DNA of 64,000 bases from Vibrio sp. ES.051. Its GTDB lineage: Bacteria; Pseudomonadota; Gammaproteobacteria; Enterobacterales; Vibrionaceae. The position numbers and the translations under genes are program-made. Below the pieces are notes generated by a model. That model was not told the origin of the DNA and did not search any database. It worked only from the letters and a program-made list of their open reading frames with translations. This document shows positions 7,828-18,098 of this stretch, one piece after another. Within the stretch, counting starts at the first letter, position 1; each line of letters opens with the position of its first letter. The stretch spans positions 124,001 through 188,000 of the forward strand of contig NZ_PDJL01000005.1 in the NCBI RefSeq assembly GCF_002563795.1, written 5' to 3'.

Positions 7828-10104
7828 ATGGCAGAGCAATTTGCTAAAGCTTGGGAAGGTTTTGCTGCAGGCGACTGGCAAAACGAAGTAAACGTTCGTG
7901 ATTTCATTCAGAAGAACTACACTCCGTACGAAGGCGACGAATCTTTCCTAGTTTCTGAAGGTACTGAAGCGACTAACAAGCTTTGGGCTAAGGTAATGGA
8001 AGGTATCAAACAAGAGAACGCGACTCACGCTCCTGTTGATTTCGATACTTCAATTATCTCTACCGTCACTGCTCACGATGCAGGCTACATCGAAAAAGAT
8101 CTCGAAACTATCGTAGGTCTTCAAACTGACGCTCCTCTAAAACGTGCGATCATCCCTAATGGTGGTATCCGCATGGTTGAAAGCTCATGCAAAGCCTACA
8201 ACCGTGAGCTTGACCCACTAGTTAAGAAAATCTACACAGAGTACCGTAAAACACACAACCAAGGCGTTTTCGACATTTACACTCCAGAGATCATGAAGTG
8301 TCGTAAGTCTGGCGTATTGACTGGTCTTCCTGATGCTTACGGTCGTGGTCGTATCATTGGTGATTATCGTCGTATTGCTTTATACGGTATTGATTTCTTA
8401 ATGAAGGACAAATTTGCTCAATTCTCATCTCTACAAGAGCGCTTTGAGAATGGCGAAGATCTACACATGACGATGCAACTTCGCGAAGAAATCGCAGAGC
8501 AACATCGCGCTTTAGGTCAAATCAAAGAGATGGCAGCGAAATACGGTTTCGACATTTCTCGTCCGGCAGAAACATCGCAAGAAGCCATTCAATGGACTTA
8601 CTTCGGTTACCTAGCAGCGGTTAAGTCTCAAAACGGTGCAGCAATGTCTCTAGGCCGTACTTCTACGTTCCTAGACGTGTTCATCGAGCGCGACATCGCT
8701 GCTGGCCGCATCAACGAAGAACAAGCTCAAGAAATGATCGACCATTTCGTCATGAAGCTACGTATGGTTCGTTTCCTACGTACTCCTGAGTACGATGACC
8801 TGTTCTCTGGCGACCCAATCTGGGCAACAGAATCTATGGGTGGTATGGGTCTTGATGGTCGTACGCTAGTGACTCGTACAAACTTCCGTTTCCTAAACTC
8901 GCTATACACCATGGGTCCTTCTCCAGAGCCAAACATCACTGTGTTGTGGTCTGAGAAACTACCTGAAGGCTTCAAGAAGTTCTGTGCGAAAGTATCAATC
9001 GATACCTCTTCAATCCAGTACGAAAATGATGACCTAATGCGTCCAGATATGGAGTCAGATGACTACGCTATCGCATGTTGTGTATCTCCAATGGTTGTTG
9101 GTAAGCAAATGCAGTTCTTCGGCGCTCGTGCTAACCTTGCGAAAACCATGCTTTACACCATCAACGGTGGTGTGGATGAGAAGCTAAAAATCCAAGTGGG
9201 TCCAAACATGCCTAAGATCGAAGGCGATGTTTTGAGCTACGATGAACTTTGGGACAAAATGGACCACTTCATGGATTGGCTAGCGAAGCAATACGTGACT
9301 GCGCTAAATAGCATCCACTTCATGCACGACAAGTACAGCTACGAAGCGGCACTAATGGCTCTACATGACCGTGACGTTAAGCGTACTATGGCTTGTGGTA
9401 TTGCTGGTCTATCTGTTGCGGCTGACTCTCTGTCTGCAATCAAATACGCAAAAGTTAAGCCTATCCGTGACGAAGACGGTCTAGCGATCGATTTCGAAAT
9501 CGAAGGTGATTACCCTAAATTCGGTAACAACGACCCACGCGTTGATGACATCGCATGTGAACTTGTTTCTGTATTCATGGGCAAAATCCGTAAGCTTAAG
9601 ACTTACCGTGATGCAATCCCTACTCAGTCAATTCTTACTATCACTTCAAACGTGGTATACGGTAAGAAAACGGGTAACACTCCGGACGGCCGTCGTGCTG
9701 GCGCTCCATTTGCTCCAGGTGCAAACCCAATGCACGGTCGTGATGAGAAAGGCGCTGTTGCATCACTAACTTCAGTTGCAAAACTGCCGTTTGCTGACGC
9801 ACAAGATGGTATCTCTTACACTTTCTCTATCGTGCCAAATGCACTAGGTAAAGATGAAAATTCACAGCGCGCTAACCTTGCTGGTTTAATGGATGGTTAC
9901 TTCCACCACGAGTCTGGAATTGAAGGCGGTCAACACCTAAACGTGAACGTTCTTAACCGAGAAACTCTAGAAGACGCGGTTAAACACCCTGAGAAATACC
10001 CTCAGCTAACAATTCGTGTCTCAGGTTACGCTGTTCGCTTTAACTCTTTAACTACAGAGCAACAAGCTGACGTAATCGCACGTACATTCACTGAGTCTCT
10101 ATAA
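7828..10104 (+). CDS. pflB: Pyruvate formate-lyase (formate C-acetyltransferase)
   Basis: 758-residue glycyl-radical enzyme that converts pyruvate and CoA to acetyl-CoA and formate in anaerobic mixed-acid fermentation. The catalytic cysteine pair is in IACCVSPM (Cys417-Cys418), and the radical glycine is in RVSGYAVRF (Gly733), near the C-terminus as expected. Length matches E. coli PflB (760). Codon use is strongly biased, typical of a highly expressed gene. The AAGGTAGGT ribosome site fits this ATG. A strong terminator follows at 10136. The activase gene pflA lies downstream but is separated by an LpxR-like gene. Confidence 0.97.
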   Translation: MAEQFAKAWEGFAAGDWQNEVNVRDFIQKNYTPYEGDESFLVSEGTEATNKLWAKVMEGIKQENATHAPVDFDTSIISTVTAHDAGYIEKDLETIVGLQTDAPLKRAIIPNGGIRMVESSCKAYNRELDPLVKKIYTEYRKTHNQGVFDIYTPEIMKCRKSGVLTGLPDAYGRGRIIGDYRRIALYGIDFLMKDKFAQFSSLQERFENGEDLHMTMQLREEIAEQHRALGQIKEMAAKYGFDISRPAETSQEAIQWTYFGYLAAVKSQNGAAMSLGRTSTFLDVFIERDIAAGRINEEQAQEMIDHFVMKLRMVRFLRTPEYDDLFSGDPIWATESMGGMGLDGRTLVTRTNFRFLNSLYTMGPSPEPNITVLWSEKLPEGFKKFCAKVSIDTSSIQYENDDLMRPDMESDDYAIACCVSPMVVGKQMQFFGARANLAKTMLYTINGGVDEKLKIQVGPNMPKIEGDVLSYDELWDKMDHFMDWLAKQYVTALNSIHFMHDKYSYEAALMALHDRDVKRTMACGIAGLSVAADSLSAIKYAKVKPIRDEDGLAIDFEIEGDYPKFGNNDPRVDDIACELVSVFMGKIRKLKTYRDAIPTQSILTITSNVVYGKKTGNTPDGRRAGAPFAPGANPMHGRDEKGAVASLTSVAKLPFADAQDGISYTFSIVPNALGKDENSQRANLAGLMDGYFHHESGIEGGQHLNVNVLNRETLEDAVKHPEKYPQLTIRVSGYAVRFNSLTTEQQADVIARTFTESL

Positions 10105-10135
10105 GACCATAGCGATGTAACGTTTTAGTGATATA

Positions 10136-10171
10136 AAAGGGCTGATGCGATGAAGCATCAGCCCTTTTTTT
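10136..10171 (+). terminator. Rho-independent terminator of pflB
   Basis: Thirteen-base stem (AAAGGGCTGATGC / GCATCAGCCCTTT) with a six-base loop and a T-run, 31 bases after the pflB stop. Confidence 0.9.
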
Positions 10172-10256
10172 ATTTCTTGAACGAAAGTTGTGATATTACG
10201 AAAGATTTTGCCCACATTCTTACGTATGATGCGAAAAAAATTAGTAAATAAAGTAT

Positions 10257-11234
10257 ATGAAACTCAGTAAATTAATTGTTCTTACTCTTCTTTCACCGGT
10301 TGCGATGGCATCCACTAAGTCTACGCTTTCTTTCACTCTCGACAACGACGGTATTTTTGGTGTTGACCAAGATTACACCAATGGCATTTTCCTCTCCTAC
10401 GCAACGGGCCAACTCAAAAAAGAAAACGAGTGGAAATGGTTGAGTTTAAATAACCCAGAACCATCAAATATCGATAAAATAGAATTGGTTCTTGGCCATA
10501 AAATGTGGACACCGAGTGATATCGAAGCTGACTATCCTCTTGCAAATGACCGCCCATACGCTGGTTACTTGCATACCGAAATCAACTATCTTTCTATTGC
10601 TAATGATAAAACCGTTCGCTATAACTTGACGGTTGGGGCGACTGGCGAAAGCTCACTATCAGAAAAAGCGCAACAAATTGTTCACGGCATTACTGGCTCA
10701 ACCGACCCGCAGGGTTGGGATTACCAAATCGATGATGAAATAGCGTTTAGTGTTGGCTACCGAGCTTTCAATAAACTGATGCGCAGCGATAGCCAAAGCA
10801 CGCAGTGGGAAATCACCAATGTTAATGACATTAACGTGGGTAATTTCCGCAGTAACATCTCTCAAGGAGTGATGTTTCGTTGGGGAACACACTTAGCCAA
10901 CAGCATCGGCGCGGCGAATATTAGTGCAGAAAGTCCTTTTTCTGCCAGCATGTTGGCAAAAAACACATCGAGCTGGTTTTTATATACCGGGTTTGAGGGA
11001 CAGTATAGTTTTAACGATATGACCATCGAGGGCGATCGTTCCGGAATTCCTGAGCCATCAGCGCCATACGACGTCACACTGCAAAATTGGCAAGCCAGTG
11101 CCGTTGCGGGTGCAACTTGGTATAACCAAAACTATGGCGCGAGCTTGGCATTCACCGTCAAAACGTCAGACTATGAAGAATCTCAAACTGACGTGTATGG
11201 CACGGGATCGTTCTCTGTTTTCGCCTTTTTCTAA
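10257..11234 (+). CDS. LpxR family outer-membrane lipid A deacylase (DUF2219)
   Basis: 325-residue predicted outer-membrane beta-barrel with a short signal peptide (MKLSKLIVLTLLSPVAMA, about 18 residues) and a C-terminal aromatic (SVFAFF), typical of barrels. Family signatures are TLDNDG, DYTNGIFLSY and NDRPYAGYLH. In Salmonella LpxR, the active site uses an Asn-Asp pair near the mature N-terminus and a Thr/Ser in the YTNG-like segment; both features are visible. Known members remove the 3'-acyloxyacyl group of lipid A, dampening TLR4 recognition. The gene sits between pflB and pflA but is preceded by the pflB terminator, so it probably has its own promoter. Activity of this homolog is inferred. 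Confidence 0.8.
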   Translation: MKLSKLIVLTLLSPVAMASTKSTLSFTLDNDGIFGVDQDYTNGIFLSYATGQLKKENEWKWLSLNNPEPSNIDKIELVLGHKMWTPSDIEADYPLANDRPYAGYLHTEINYLSIANDKTVRYNLTVGATGESSLSEKAQQIVHGITGSTDPQGWDYQIDDEIAFSVGYRAFNKLMRSDSQSTQWEITNVNDINVGNFRSNISQGVMFRWGTHLANSIGAANISAESPFSASMLAKNTSSWFLYTGFEGQYSFNDMTIEGDRSGIPEPSAPYDVTLQNWQASAVAGATWYNQNYGASLAFTVKTSDYEESQTDVYGTGSFSVFAFF

Positions 11235-11432
11235 GCGCTAAGCTATCCACTTTATTAATATCAACCTTCAATAGACAATCAAGTTATGGCTACTTTAATA
11301 AATAAGCGTGCCCTATTCCTAAATAACTTTATGATGCAAGGTTCAATTCACCCTAACAGCCTACAAAGCTGTTTTAACCCTGCTTTTTGTAATAAAATAA
11401 CAGCCAGAATTCATTAGTAATGAGAGCACAAG

Positions 11433-12173
11433 ATGTCAACAGCTGGTCGTATTCACTCATTTGAGTCATGTGGTACCGTAGACGGACCTGGCATTCGTTT
11501 TATCGTTTTCTTGCAAGGTTGTTTGATGCGCTGCAAGTATTGCCATAATCGCGATACTTGGGACACGCATGATGGCAAAGAAGTGACGGTTGAAGAAATC
11601 ATTTCCGAAGCGAAAAGTTACCGCCACTTTATGAATGCATCTGGGGGTGGCGTTACTTGTTCTGGCGGTGAAGCAATGCTTCAACCTGAGTTTGTACGTG
11701 ACTTTTTCCGTGCAGCTCAAGCTGAGGGCATCCACACTTGTCTGGATACCAATGGCTATGTTCGTAAACACACTGATATCATCGACGAAGTGTTAGACGC
11801 GACCGATTTGGTGATGCTTGATATCAAACATATGAAAGATGAAGTTCACCAAGATCTTATCGGCGTGTCTAATAGACGCACATTGGACTTTGCTCGTTAC
11901 TTACAGAAAATTGGAAAGAAAACTTGGGTTCGTTATGTTGTCGTACCAGGCTATACGGACGATCCAGAGGCCGCTCACATGCTTGGTGAATTCATCAAAG
12001 ACATGGATAATGTCGAGAAAGTGGAGTTACTTCCATACCACAAACTGGGAGCCCATAAGTGGGAAGCGCTGGGCTTAGAATACCCATTAGAAGAGGTAAA
12101 CCCTCCTTCAAAGGAAACCATGGATAATATCCAGTCGATTCTTGCTCAGTACAATGATAACGTAAAATACTAA
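11433..12173 (+). CDS. pflA: Pyruvate formate-lyase activating enzyme (radical SAM)
   Basis: 246-residue activase that installs the glycyl radical on PflB using S-adenosylmethionine and a 4Fe-4S cluster. The cluster motif CxxxCxxC is Cys30-Leu-Met-Arg-Cys34-Lys-Tyr-Cys37. The SAM-binding GGE motif (TCSGGEAML) follows. Length matches E. coli PflA (246). It is preceded by 198 non-coding bases after the LpxR-like gene, so it likely has an independent promoter, and is followed by a terminator at 12199. Confidence 0.95.
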   Translation: MSTAGRIHSFESCGTVDGPGIRFIVFLQGCLMRCKYCHNRDTWDTHDGKEVTVEEIISEAKSYRHFMNASGGGVTCSGGEAMLQPEFVRDFFRAAQAEGIHTCLDTNGYVRKHTDIIDEVLDATDLVMLDIKHMKDEVHQDLIGVSNRRTLDFARYLQKIGKKTWVRYVVVPGYTDDPEAAHMLGEFIKDMDNVEKVELLPYHKLGAHKWEALGLEYPLEEVNPPSKETMDNIQSILAQYNDNVKY

Positions 12174-12198
12174 ACCGACTTCAAACCGAAACTCTTTA

Positions 12199-12226
12199 AA
12201 ATACCAGCATAATGCTGGTATTTTTA
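12199..12226 (+). terminator. Rho-independent terminator of pflA
   Basis: ATACCAGCAT / ATGCTGGTAT stem with a one-base loop and a T-run, 25 bases after the pflA stop. Confidence 0.85.
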
Positions 12227-12280
12227 TACTAAAAATATAGGTGAAGGCGGTTACACAAAGTTCGCAGCAAAGGAAGAAAC

Positions 12281-12949
12281 ATGGATTGGTTTAATTTAGG
12301 CTCGCTGGTCGTTATCTTTTGGGTAGTACTCGCCCACTGTCTAACCGATTGGAGAAAAGTAGTTTGGCCCAAGCTTGAAAAAGAAAAAACATTTCAACAC
12401 CTTGTGTTAGCAACATTATTTTTTCTTACTATCCTGTGGTCTGCACAAGCAGGGGTAAAAGAAGGGCTGCAAATTCACTTTCTCGCCTTAACGACTGTAA
12501 CCATGATGTACGGTTGGCGCATGGCTTTTCTCCTCAGTATACCAGCGATGTTAGCTCATCATTGGTTGCATGATATTTCATTGTTATTATTACCCACCTC
12601 TTTAGTGCTTTCTGCCCTAGTCCCCATATTAATCAGTCACTTAGTATTTATTTTAAGCTATCACTACTTACCGCGAAATCTCTTTGTTTTCATTTTCGTT
12701 GCGGGTTTTTTCAACGGCGCAATAACGGGTAGTTTACATCTCCTGATTAATTCGTTTTACCATCTGTCTGTTGGTCATTATGATTGGGAAGTTATTCAGC
12801 ATAATTACTTTATTTTTGTGCCTCTGCTCGCCTTTCCAGAAGGTTTACTCAATGGTATGTCGCTTGCCGTATTGACGGTTTTCAAACCCGAATGGCTCAG
12901 AGTTTTCTCCGATAAAGACTACATATACAACCACTATCACAAAAAGTAG
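12281..12949 (+). CDS. CbiM/NikM-like membrane protein (ECF transporter permease family)
   Basis: 222-residue membrane protein with six to seven hydrophobic segments. The central region (HFLALTTVTMMYGWRMAFL) and the C-terminal FPEGLLNGM resemble the CbiM (PF01891) permease/substrate component of energy-coupling-factor metal importers. The N-terminal metal-binding MHI-type motif of true Ni/Co CbiM/NikM proteins is absent (it starts MDWFNLG), and no EcfT or ATPase gene is adjacent. The substrate, or whether it transports at all, is therefore unknown. The ribosome site is AAGGAAG. It is flanked by pflA and yfbU with no evidence of an operon. Confidence 0.55.
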   Translation: MDWFNLGSLVVIFWVVLAHCLTDWRKVVWPKLEKEKTFQHLVLATLFFLTILWSAQAGVKEGLQIHFLALTTVTMMYGWRMAFLLSIPAMLAHHWLHDISLLLLPTSLVLSALVPILISHLVFILSYHYLPRNLFVFIFVAGFFNGAITGSLHLLINSFYHLSVGHYDWEVIQHNYFIFVPLLAFPEGLLNGMSLAVLTVFKPEWLRVFSDKDYIYNHYHKK

Positions 12950-13092
12950 CTCTTCGCCTTACACACCTTGGCTGGAATCAATCATTCTTGTCATTTTTCA
13001 TATTAAATATGTATTGAGATCATGTTTCACTCATGTCTTAAGCGTTAATCTAAGCACATTAAAAATATATTAGATTATTTAGTGAGGTCACC

Positions 13093-13593
13093 ATGGAAAT
13101 GTCAAACGCTCAACGTCTGATTCTATCAAACCAATACAACCTAATGTCTCAGCTTGATCCCAATAATGCGGCGAAATACAAACGTCTGCAAACGATCGTA
13201 GAACGCGGCTATGAATTGCATATGCTTGAATTAAATAAAGATTTTGGATGCCTTTCAGAAGCTGAGTGCCGCGAGATCATCGACATTATGGAGATGTACC
13301 ATGCAATGCAAGAATCTCACAATATGCTAGACGCAGAAGAGTGCAGCAATGTGGATCAACGCCGATTACAGTTCCTAGGATTTGATATAGCAACCGAAGT
13401 ACAGCAAGTGCACTACGTTCGCTTCCTGATCGATTCTGAGGGGCTTTACCCACAATTTGATAAAGCAGACCACCACTTCAATAGCCAAATGCCGATGCTG
13501 GATAAATACCGCCGTATGTTGCAAACATGGCGTAACTGCCCTCGCCAATACCACCTATGTGAAAACGAATTGGCACAAATTTTTAGTGCATAA
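13093..13593 (+). CDS. yfbU: YfbU family protein
   Basis: 166-residue cytosolic protein that aligns by eye along its length with E. coli Yfb[19 protein letters not shown] at the start, a central [31 protein letters not shown], and the ending [11 protein letters not shown]. It is a conserved, mostly helical protein. E. coli YfbU has been linked to mRNA-interferase-related cell death, but its biochemical role is not settled. The AGTGAGGTC ribosome site precedes the ATG. It is monocistronic and convergent with the MipA gene, sharing the terminator at 13619. Confidence 0.9.
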   Translation: MEMSNAQRLILSNQYNLMSQLDPNNAAKYKRLQTIVERGYELHMLELNKDFGCLSEAECREIIDIMEMYHAMQESHNMLDAEECSNVDQRRLQFLGFDIATEVQQVHYVRFLIDSEGLYPQFDKADHHFNSQMPMLDKYRRMLQTWRNCPRQYHLCENELAQIFSA

Positions 13594-13618
13594 ATCAAAG
13601 CTTCAGTAGTAAAAGTAA

Positions 13619-13657
13619 TAAAAAACCAAGTGAGAAGGCTCATTTGGTTTTTTATTT
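13619..13657. terminator. Bidirectional terminator between yfbU and the MipA/OmpV gene
   Basis: AAACCAAGTGA / TCATTTGGTTT stem (one G-T pair) with a six-base loop, with A-run before and T-run after. It serves two convergent genes. Confidence 0.8.
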
Positions 13658-13663
13658 TACCAA

Positions 13664-14419
13664 TTAAAACACGTAAGAGACCCCTAGGGTGCCCGTGGTT
13701 GCGATACCTCGCTCTAATATTGGACTGTCCGCTAAGTCACCATCTAAGTTAAGATAACGAATACTGCCCGTTAACCGGACCTTTCGCGTTAAATGCAAAT
13801 ATGCCGAAGCACCTATAAAATAGTGGCCATCCCAGTCTGCGTCGAACGCTTTGATACTACTTCTCTGTTCTTCCGCTTTCGACACACCATAGAGGTGATT
13901 ATTAAGCTTCTCTGAGTTGTACGCATAACCTATCGAGGGAGTGACTCCCCAGCCTCGAAAATGCAACGGTAAACGCCATGCTAATTCTGCGTACAAGCCA
14001 TTGTGTTGGTCTCCCACATCAGTACCTGCTGATGCCTCCAAAGTACCAGCCTTAGTGTTAACCTGATAACTCACACCAGCAAGAACGGATGCTTTTCGTT
14101 CGTCTAATAGTCGAATCTTCGCATTATCAGAATCTTCTGGCTTGAGAGTGCGAGGGTCGTAAGCAAGTCGAAAGATGACATTCCTTTCAGAACCCACAGG
14201 CAAAAGACGATAGCCTGCACTAAACCCCCGAAAAAAAAGATGCTCACCTTCATATCCGATTAATGGAATCACCGTTGTATTATAATCAGTATCTTTATAA
14301 ACAGCAGGAGAGTAAGCCACGGCCCCTCCGAGCGACCACGATGAACCCGCTGCTTGCGAATAACTTGAAAAAAACAGAGCGGAACTGATAGTCAGAAACA
14401 ACATTTTACGATGTTGCAT
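13664..14419 (-). CDS. MipA/OmpV family outer-membrane protein
   Basis: 251-residue predicted outer-membrane beta-barrel. A signal peptide ends at SQAA (about residue 24), followed by WSLGGAVAYSPAVYKDTDYNTTVIPLIGYEGEHLFFRG, the characteristic MipA/OmpV N-terminal strands, and a terminal aromatic VSYVF. V. cholerae OmpV is a major outer-membrane antigen, and E. coli MipA scaffolds MltA and PBP1B, so either an osmo-responsive porin-like role or a murein-synthesis scaffold role is possible. The gene is divergent from the PrkA operon across a 413-base region. Confidence 0.82.
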   Translation of the reverse strand: MQHRKMLFLTISSALFFSSYSQAAGSSWSLGGAVAYSPAVYKDTDYNTTVIPLIGYEGEHLFFRGFSAGYRLLPVGSERNVIFRLAYDPRTLKPEDSDNAKIRLLDERKASVLAGVSYQVNTKAGTLEASAGTDVGDQHNGLYAELAWRLPLHFRGWGVTPSIGYAYNSEKLNNHLYGVSKAEEQRSSIKAFDADWDGHYFIGASAYLHLTRKVRLTGSIRYLNLDGDLADSPILERGIATTGTLGVSYVF

Positions 14420-14832
14420 ATTAGCCTTATTACTTTATTGCAAATCAATTCACCAATCATAAGGCCTTAAGTAGTTTAATACAATGTTCAAAATAATCAT
14501 TAACAGAATAAATAACTAACCACTCTTCATCGTCATCCCCGTGAATTAATGGGATATAACATTTAAAAATATCATTATGCTGCGGTCAAAAAAGCGTATG
14601 CGAACATACCATCAATACTTATTAAACCTCGCTTTAGTTGGTCCGATTTAGCACATTTTCATGATCTTATTTTTTAATATGACGAGCACTCTTCCCATCA
14701 AAAATATCGTTGTTGATACCGTAGTAAATGGAAATAAGCACATAATCCTAAAGCAAAATCGACAATTGCCATCTACGCTTAACTTGTTAGGAATTTGTTT
14801 TTAAAGCGGTGGTAATCGAAAGGGGAATTGCT
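14420..14832. other. Divergent intergenic region (413 bases)
   Basis: AT-rich spacer holding the promoters of the MipA/OmpV gene (minus) and the PrkA operon (plus). I see no reading frame, no clear hairpin and no operator I can name. An AAAGGGG ribosome site ends it before the PrkA start. Confidence 0.5.
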
Positions 14833-16767
14833 ATGAGTATTTTTGATCACTATCAATCAAGATATGAAGCTGCAAAAGATGAAGAGATGTCGTTACAGGA
14901 GTTTCTCGCTCTATGTAAGGATGACAAAAGTGCTTATGCGAATGCAGCAGAGCGCCTACTGATGGCAATTGGCGAACCAGAGATAATTGATACGGCGAAA
15001 GATCCAAGACTAAGCCGCATTTTTTCGAATCGTGTTATCTCTCGTTATAAGACCTTTAAAGACTTCTATGGAATGGAAGACGCAATAGAACAGATTGTTT
15101 CTTACCTAAAACATGCGGCTCAAGGGTTAGAAGAACGTAAACAAATTCTCTACCTGCTCGGCCCTGTGGGCGGTGGTAAATCATCGCTTGCTGAAAAGCT
15201 CAAAGCACTAATGGAACTAATGCCAATCTACGTACTAAGTGTTAACGGAGAACGTAGTCCTGTGAACGACCACCCTTTCTGTTTGTTTAAAGCCACTGAA
15301 GACGGCGAAATCTTGAAAAAAGAATACGGTATAGAACAGCGTTACCTGAGATCAATAATGTCGCCATGGGCGGCAAAAAGATTGCATGAGTTTGGTGGGG
15401 ATATCACCCAGTTTAAAGTAGTCAAAGTCCGCCCTTCTATCCTCGATCAAATCGGGGTCGCTAAAACTGAACCAGGTGATGAAAACAACCAAGATATTTC
15501 ATCATTGGTGGGTAAAGTTGATATTCGTAAACTCGAACATTACTCACAAGATGACCCAGATGCTTACAGTTACTCTGGTGCACTCTGTAAAGCTAACCAA
15601 GGTTTGATGGAGTTCGTAGAAATGTTCAAGGCGCCAATCAAGGTGCTACACCCACTTTTAACCGCCACCCAAGAAGGCAACTTTAACGGTACAGAAGGCC
15701 TTTCTGCAATTCCATTCGATGGCATGATTCTAGCCCACTCAAACGAGTCAGAATGGCAAACATTCCGCAATAACAGAAATAACGAGGCCTTCCTCGACCG
15801 TGTTTATATTGTCAAAGTGCCATACTGTCTACGCGTGTCAGAAGAAGTGAAAATTTATGAGAAACTGCTTGAATACAGCGAATTGTCTGCCGCGCCTTGC
15901 TCACCAAGCACGCTCGAAACGTTGGCACAGTTTAGTATTCTTTCTCGTTTGAAAGAACCTGAAAACTCATCCATTTTCTCTAAAATGCGCGTCTATGATG
16001 GCGAAACGCTGAAAGATACAGACCCGAAGGCGAAAAGCTATCAAGAGTATCGTGATTATGCGGGGGTCGATGAAGGCATGAATGGCCTCTCAACACGTTT
16101 CGCATTTAAGATTTTGTCACGCGTATTTAACTTCGACCAAACCGAGGTGGCAGCCAACCCTGTGCACCTATTCTATGTGATTGAACAACAGGTTGAACGC
16201 GAACAGTTCCCGACAGAAACCGCTGAAAAATATCTCGAATTTTTGAAAGGCTACCTTGTCCCTCGCTACGTCGAATTTATTGGTAAAGAAATCCAGACCG
16301 CCTATCTCGAGTCTTACTCTGAATACGGCCAAAATATCTTTGACCGCTACGTAACATACGCAGACTTCTGGATTCAAGACCAAGAATATCGCGATCCAGA
16401 AACTGGGCAGCTGTTTGACCGATCTTCACTCAATGCAGAGCTAGAGAAGATCGAAAAAACGGCGGGTATTTCTAACCCGAAAGATTTCCGAAACGAAATC
16501 GTTAACTTTGTGCTTCGTGCGAAAGCGAATAACAATGGTCTAAACCCAGTTTGGACCAGCTACGAAAAACTGCGCACAGTAATCGAGAAGAAAATGTTCT
16601 CTAACACTGAAGAGCTGCTTCCGGTTATTTCATTTAATGCGAAAACCTCTTCTGAAGATCAGAAGAAACACGACGACTTTGTCGCTCGCATGATGGAAAA
16701 AGGCTATACCGAGAAACAGGTACGTCTACTTTCTGAGTGGTACCTACGAGTACGTAAGTCATCCTAA
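14833..16767 (+). CDS. yeaG: PrkA-type serine protein kinase (YeaG)
   Basis: 644 residues, the same length as E. coli YeaG. It is an AAA+-like kinase/ATPase of the PrkA family. The N-terminal half carries a Walker A (LGPVGGGKSSLAEKL); the C-terminal PrkA domain ends in a helical region. The upstream in-frame start at 14809 adds eight residues, but AAAGGGG lies correctly before the ATG at 14833. First gene of a three-gene operon with a DUF444 protein and a SpoVR protein. In E. coli, yeaGH respond to nitrogen starvation and stationary phase, and the trio is widely co-conserved as a stress module. Its phosphorylation targets are unknown. Confidence 0.92.
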   Translation: MSIFDHYQSRYEAAKDEEMSLQEFLALCKDDKSAYANAAERLLMAIGEPEIIDTAKDPRLSRIFSNRVISRYKTFKDFYGMEDAIEQIVSYLKHAAQGLEERKQILYLLGPVGGGKSSLAEKLKALMELMPIYVLSVNGERSPVNDHPFCLFKATEDGEILKKEYGIEQRYLRSIMSPWAAKRLHEFGGDITQFKVVKVRPSILDQIGVAKTEPGDENNQDISSLVGKVDIRKLEHYSQDDPDAYSYSGALCKANQGLMEFVEMFKAPIKVLHPLLTATQEGNFNGTEGLSAIPFDGMILAHSNESEWQTFRNNRNNEAFLDRVYIVKVPYCLRVSEEVKIYEKLLEYSELSAAPCSPSTLETLAQFSILSRLKEPENSSIFSKMRVYDGETLKDTDPKAKSYQEYRDYAGVDEGMNGLSTRFAFKILSRVFNFDQTEVAANPVHLFYVIEQQVEREQFPTETAEKYLEFLKGYLVPRYVEFIGKEIQTAYLESYSEYGQNIFDRYVTYADFWIQDQEYRDPETGQLFDRSSLNAELEKIEKTAGISNPKDFRNEIVNFVLRAKANNNGLNPVWTSYEKLRTVIEKKMFSNTEELLPVISFNAKTSSEDQKKHDDFVARMMEKGYTEKQVRLLSEWYLRVRKSS

Positions 16768-16815
16768 TCAAGTGGTTGCGTTAGGTCGCTTGTGAAACAT
16801 GAAGAGGGCTATTCC

Positions 16816-18087
16816 ATGGCGCAATTTATAGACCGAAGGCTCAATGGAAAAAACAAGAGCGCTGTAAATCGACAGCGCTTCTTGAAACGCCATAAAGAGC
16901 AAATTAAAGAGTCGGTAGCAGACGCAGTGAATCGACGCTCGATTACGAATACAGAAACGGGCGAAGATGTATCTATACCACACAAAGACATCAATGAGCC
17001 GACCTTTCATCAGGGCAAAGGAGGGGTACGCGAACGAGTACACCCGGGCAATGACCAATTCATTACTGGTGATAAAATCGAGCGCCCTAAAGGTGGAGGG
17101 CAAGGGAGCGGATCGGGCGAAGGAAATGCCAGTCCAGACGGAGAAGGTCAGGACGAATTTGTATTCCAAATATCGAAAGATGAGTACCTAGATATTTTAT
17201 TCGAAGATCTCGAATTGCCGAATCTAGAGAAGAATCAAATCACAAAAATTACTGAATGGAAAACGCATCGCGCAGGTTTCCAAACTGCTGGTATGCCTTC
17301 TAACATCGCCATTGTGCGTTCACTTCAGCAGTCACTTGCTCGGCGAACTGCAATGACAGCAGGCAAGAAACGCCTCCTTAAAGAGCTAGAAGACGAACTT
17401 GCTCGTATCAAAAACATTGAACCAGCTCAACAGTTTGAAGAGAACCGCTTGAAAACGGAAATTGAAGAGCTACGTAAAAAAATCGAAAGTGTACCGTTTA
17501 TTGATACCTTCGATTTGCGCTTTAAAAACTACGAGAAACGTCCGGTTCCATCAAGCCAAGCGGTTATGTTTTGTTTGATGGACGTATCTGGTTCTATGGA
17601 TCAAGCCACGAAAGACATCGCAAAACGTTTTTACGTTCTGTTGTACCTGTTCTTAACTCGTACGTACGAGAATGTCGACGTCGTCTTTATTCGCCACCAC
17701 ACTCAAGCGAAAGAAGTGGACGAACACGAGTTCTTTTACTCGCAAGAAACTGGCGGCACTATCGTATCCAGTGCATTGAAGCTCATGGATGAGATCGTGA
17801 AAGAACGCTACCCAGTTGATCAATGGAATATTTATGCTGCGCAAGCATCCGATGGTGACAACTGGGCGGATGACTCACCGAGATGTCGTGATTTGCTTGT
17901 AAACAGGCTCCTGCCCAACTGTCAGTACTATTCATATATTGAGATCACCCGCCGCTCTCACCAAACCTTGTGGCATGAATACGAAAAACTCACTGATGAG
18001 TTCCCAAACTTTGCCATTAAAAACATTCGCTCTGTGGAAGATATCTTCCCAGTCTTCCGTGAACTATTCAAAAAAGAAACGGCGTAA
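16816..18087 (+). CDS. yeaH: DUF444 family protein (YeaH/YhbH), VWA-like
   Basis: 423-residue protein of the YeaH/YhbH family. It has a basic N-terminus ([16 protein letters not shown]), a Gly-rich linker near residue 95 ([12 protein letters not shown]), a predicted coiled-coil around residues 180-225, and a C-terminal von Willebrand A-like domain with the metal-site motif DVSGSM followed by [15 protein letters not shown]. The ATG at 16816 follows AAGAGGG; an upstream GTG (16792) would add eight residues and is less likely. It lies 48 bases after the PrkA gene and 11 bases before the SpoVR gene, so it is co-transcribed. Its role is probably as an adaptor for the kinase, but this is inferred from constant co-occurrence. 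Confidence 0.9.
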   Translation: MAQFIDRRLNGKNKSAVNRQRFLKRHKEQIKESVADAVNRRSITNTETGEDVSIPHKDINEPTFHQGKGGVRERVHPGNDQFITGDKIERPKGGGQGSGSGEGNASPDGEGQDEFVFQISKDEYLDILFEDLELPNLEKNQITKITEWKTHRAGFQTAGMPSNIAIVRSLQQSLARRTAMTAGKKRLLKELEDELARIKNIEPAQQFEENRLKTEIEELRKKIESVPFIDTFDLRFKNYEKRPVPSSQAVMFCLMDVSGSMDQATKDIAKRFYVLLYLFLTRTYENVDVVFIRHHTQAKEVDEHEFFYSQETGGTIVSSALKLMDEIVKERYPVDQWNIYAAQASDGDNWADDSPRCRDLLVNRLLPNCQYYSYIEITRRSHQTLWHEYEKLTDEFPNFAIKNIRSVEDIFPVFRELFKKETA

Positions 18088-18098
18088 GGAGGATAGCG

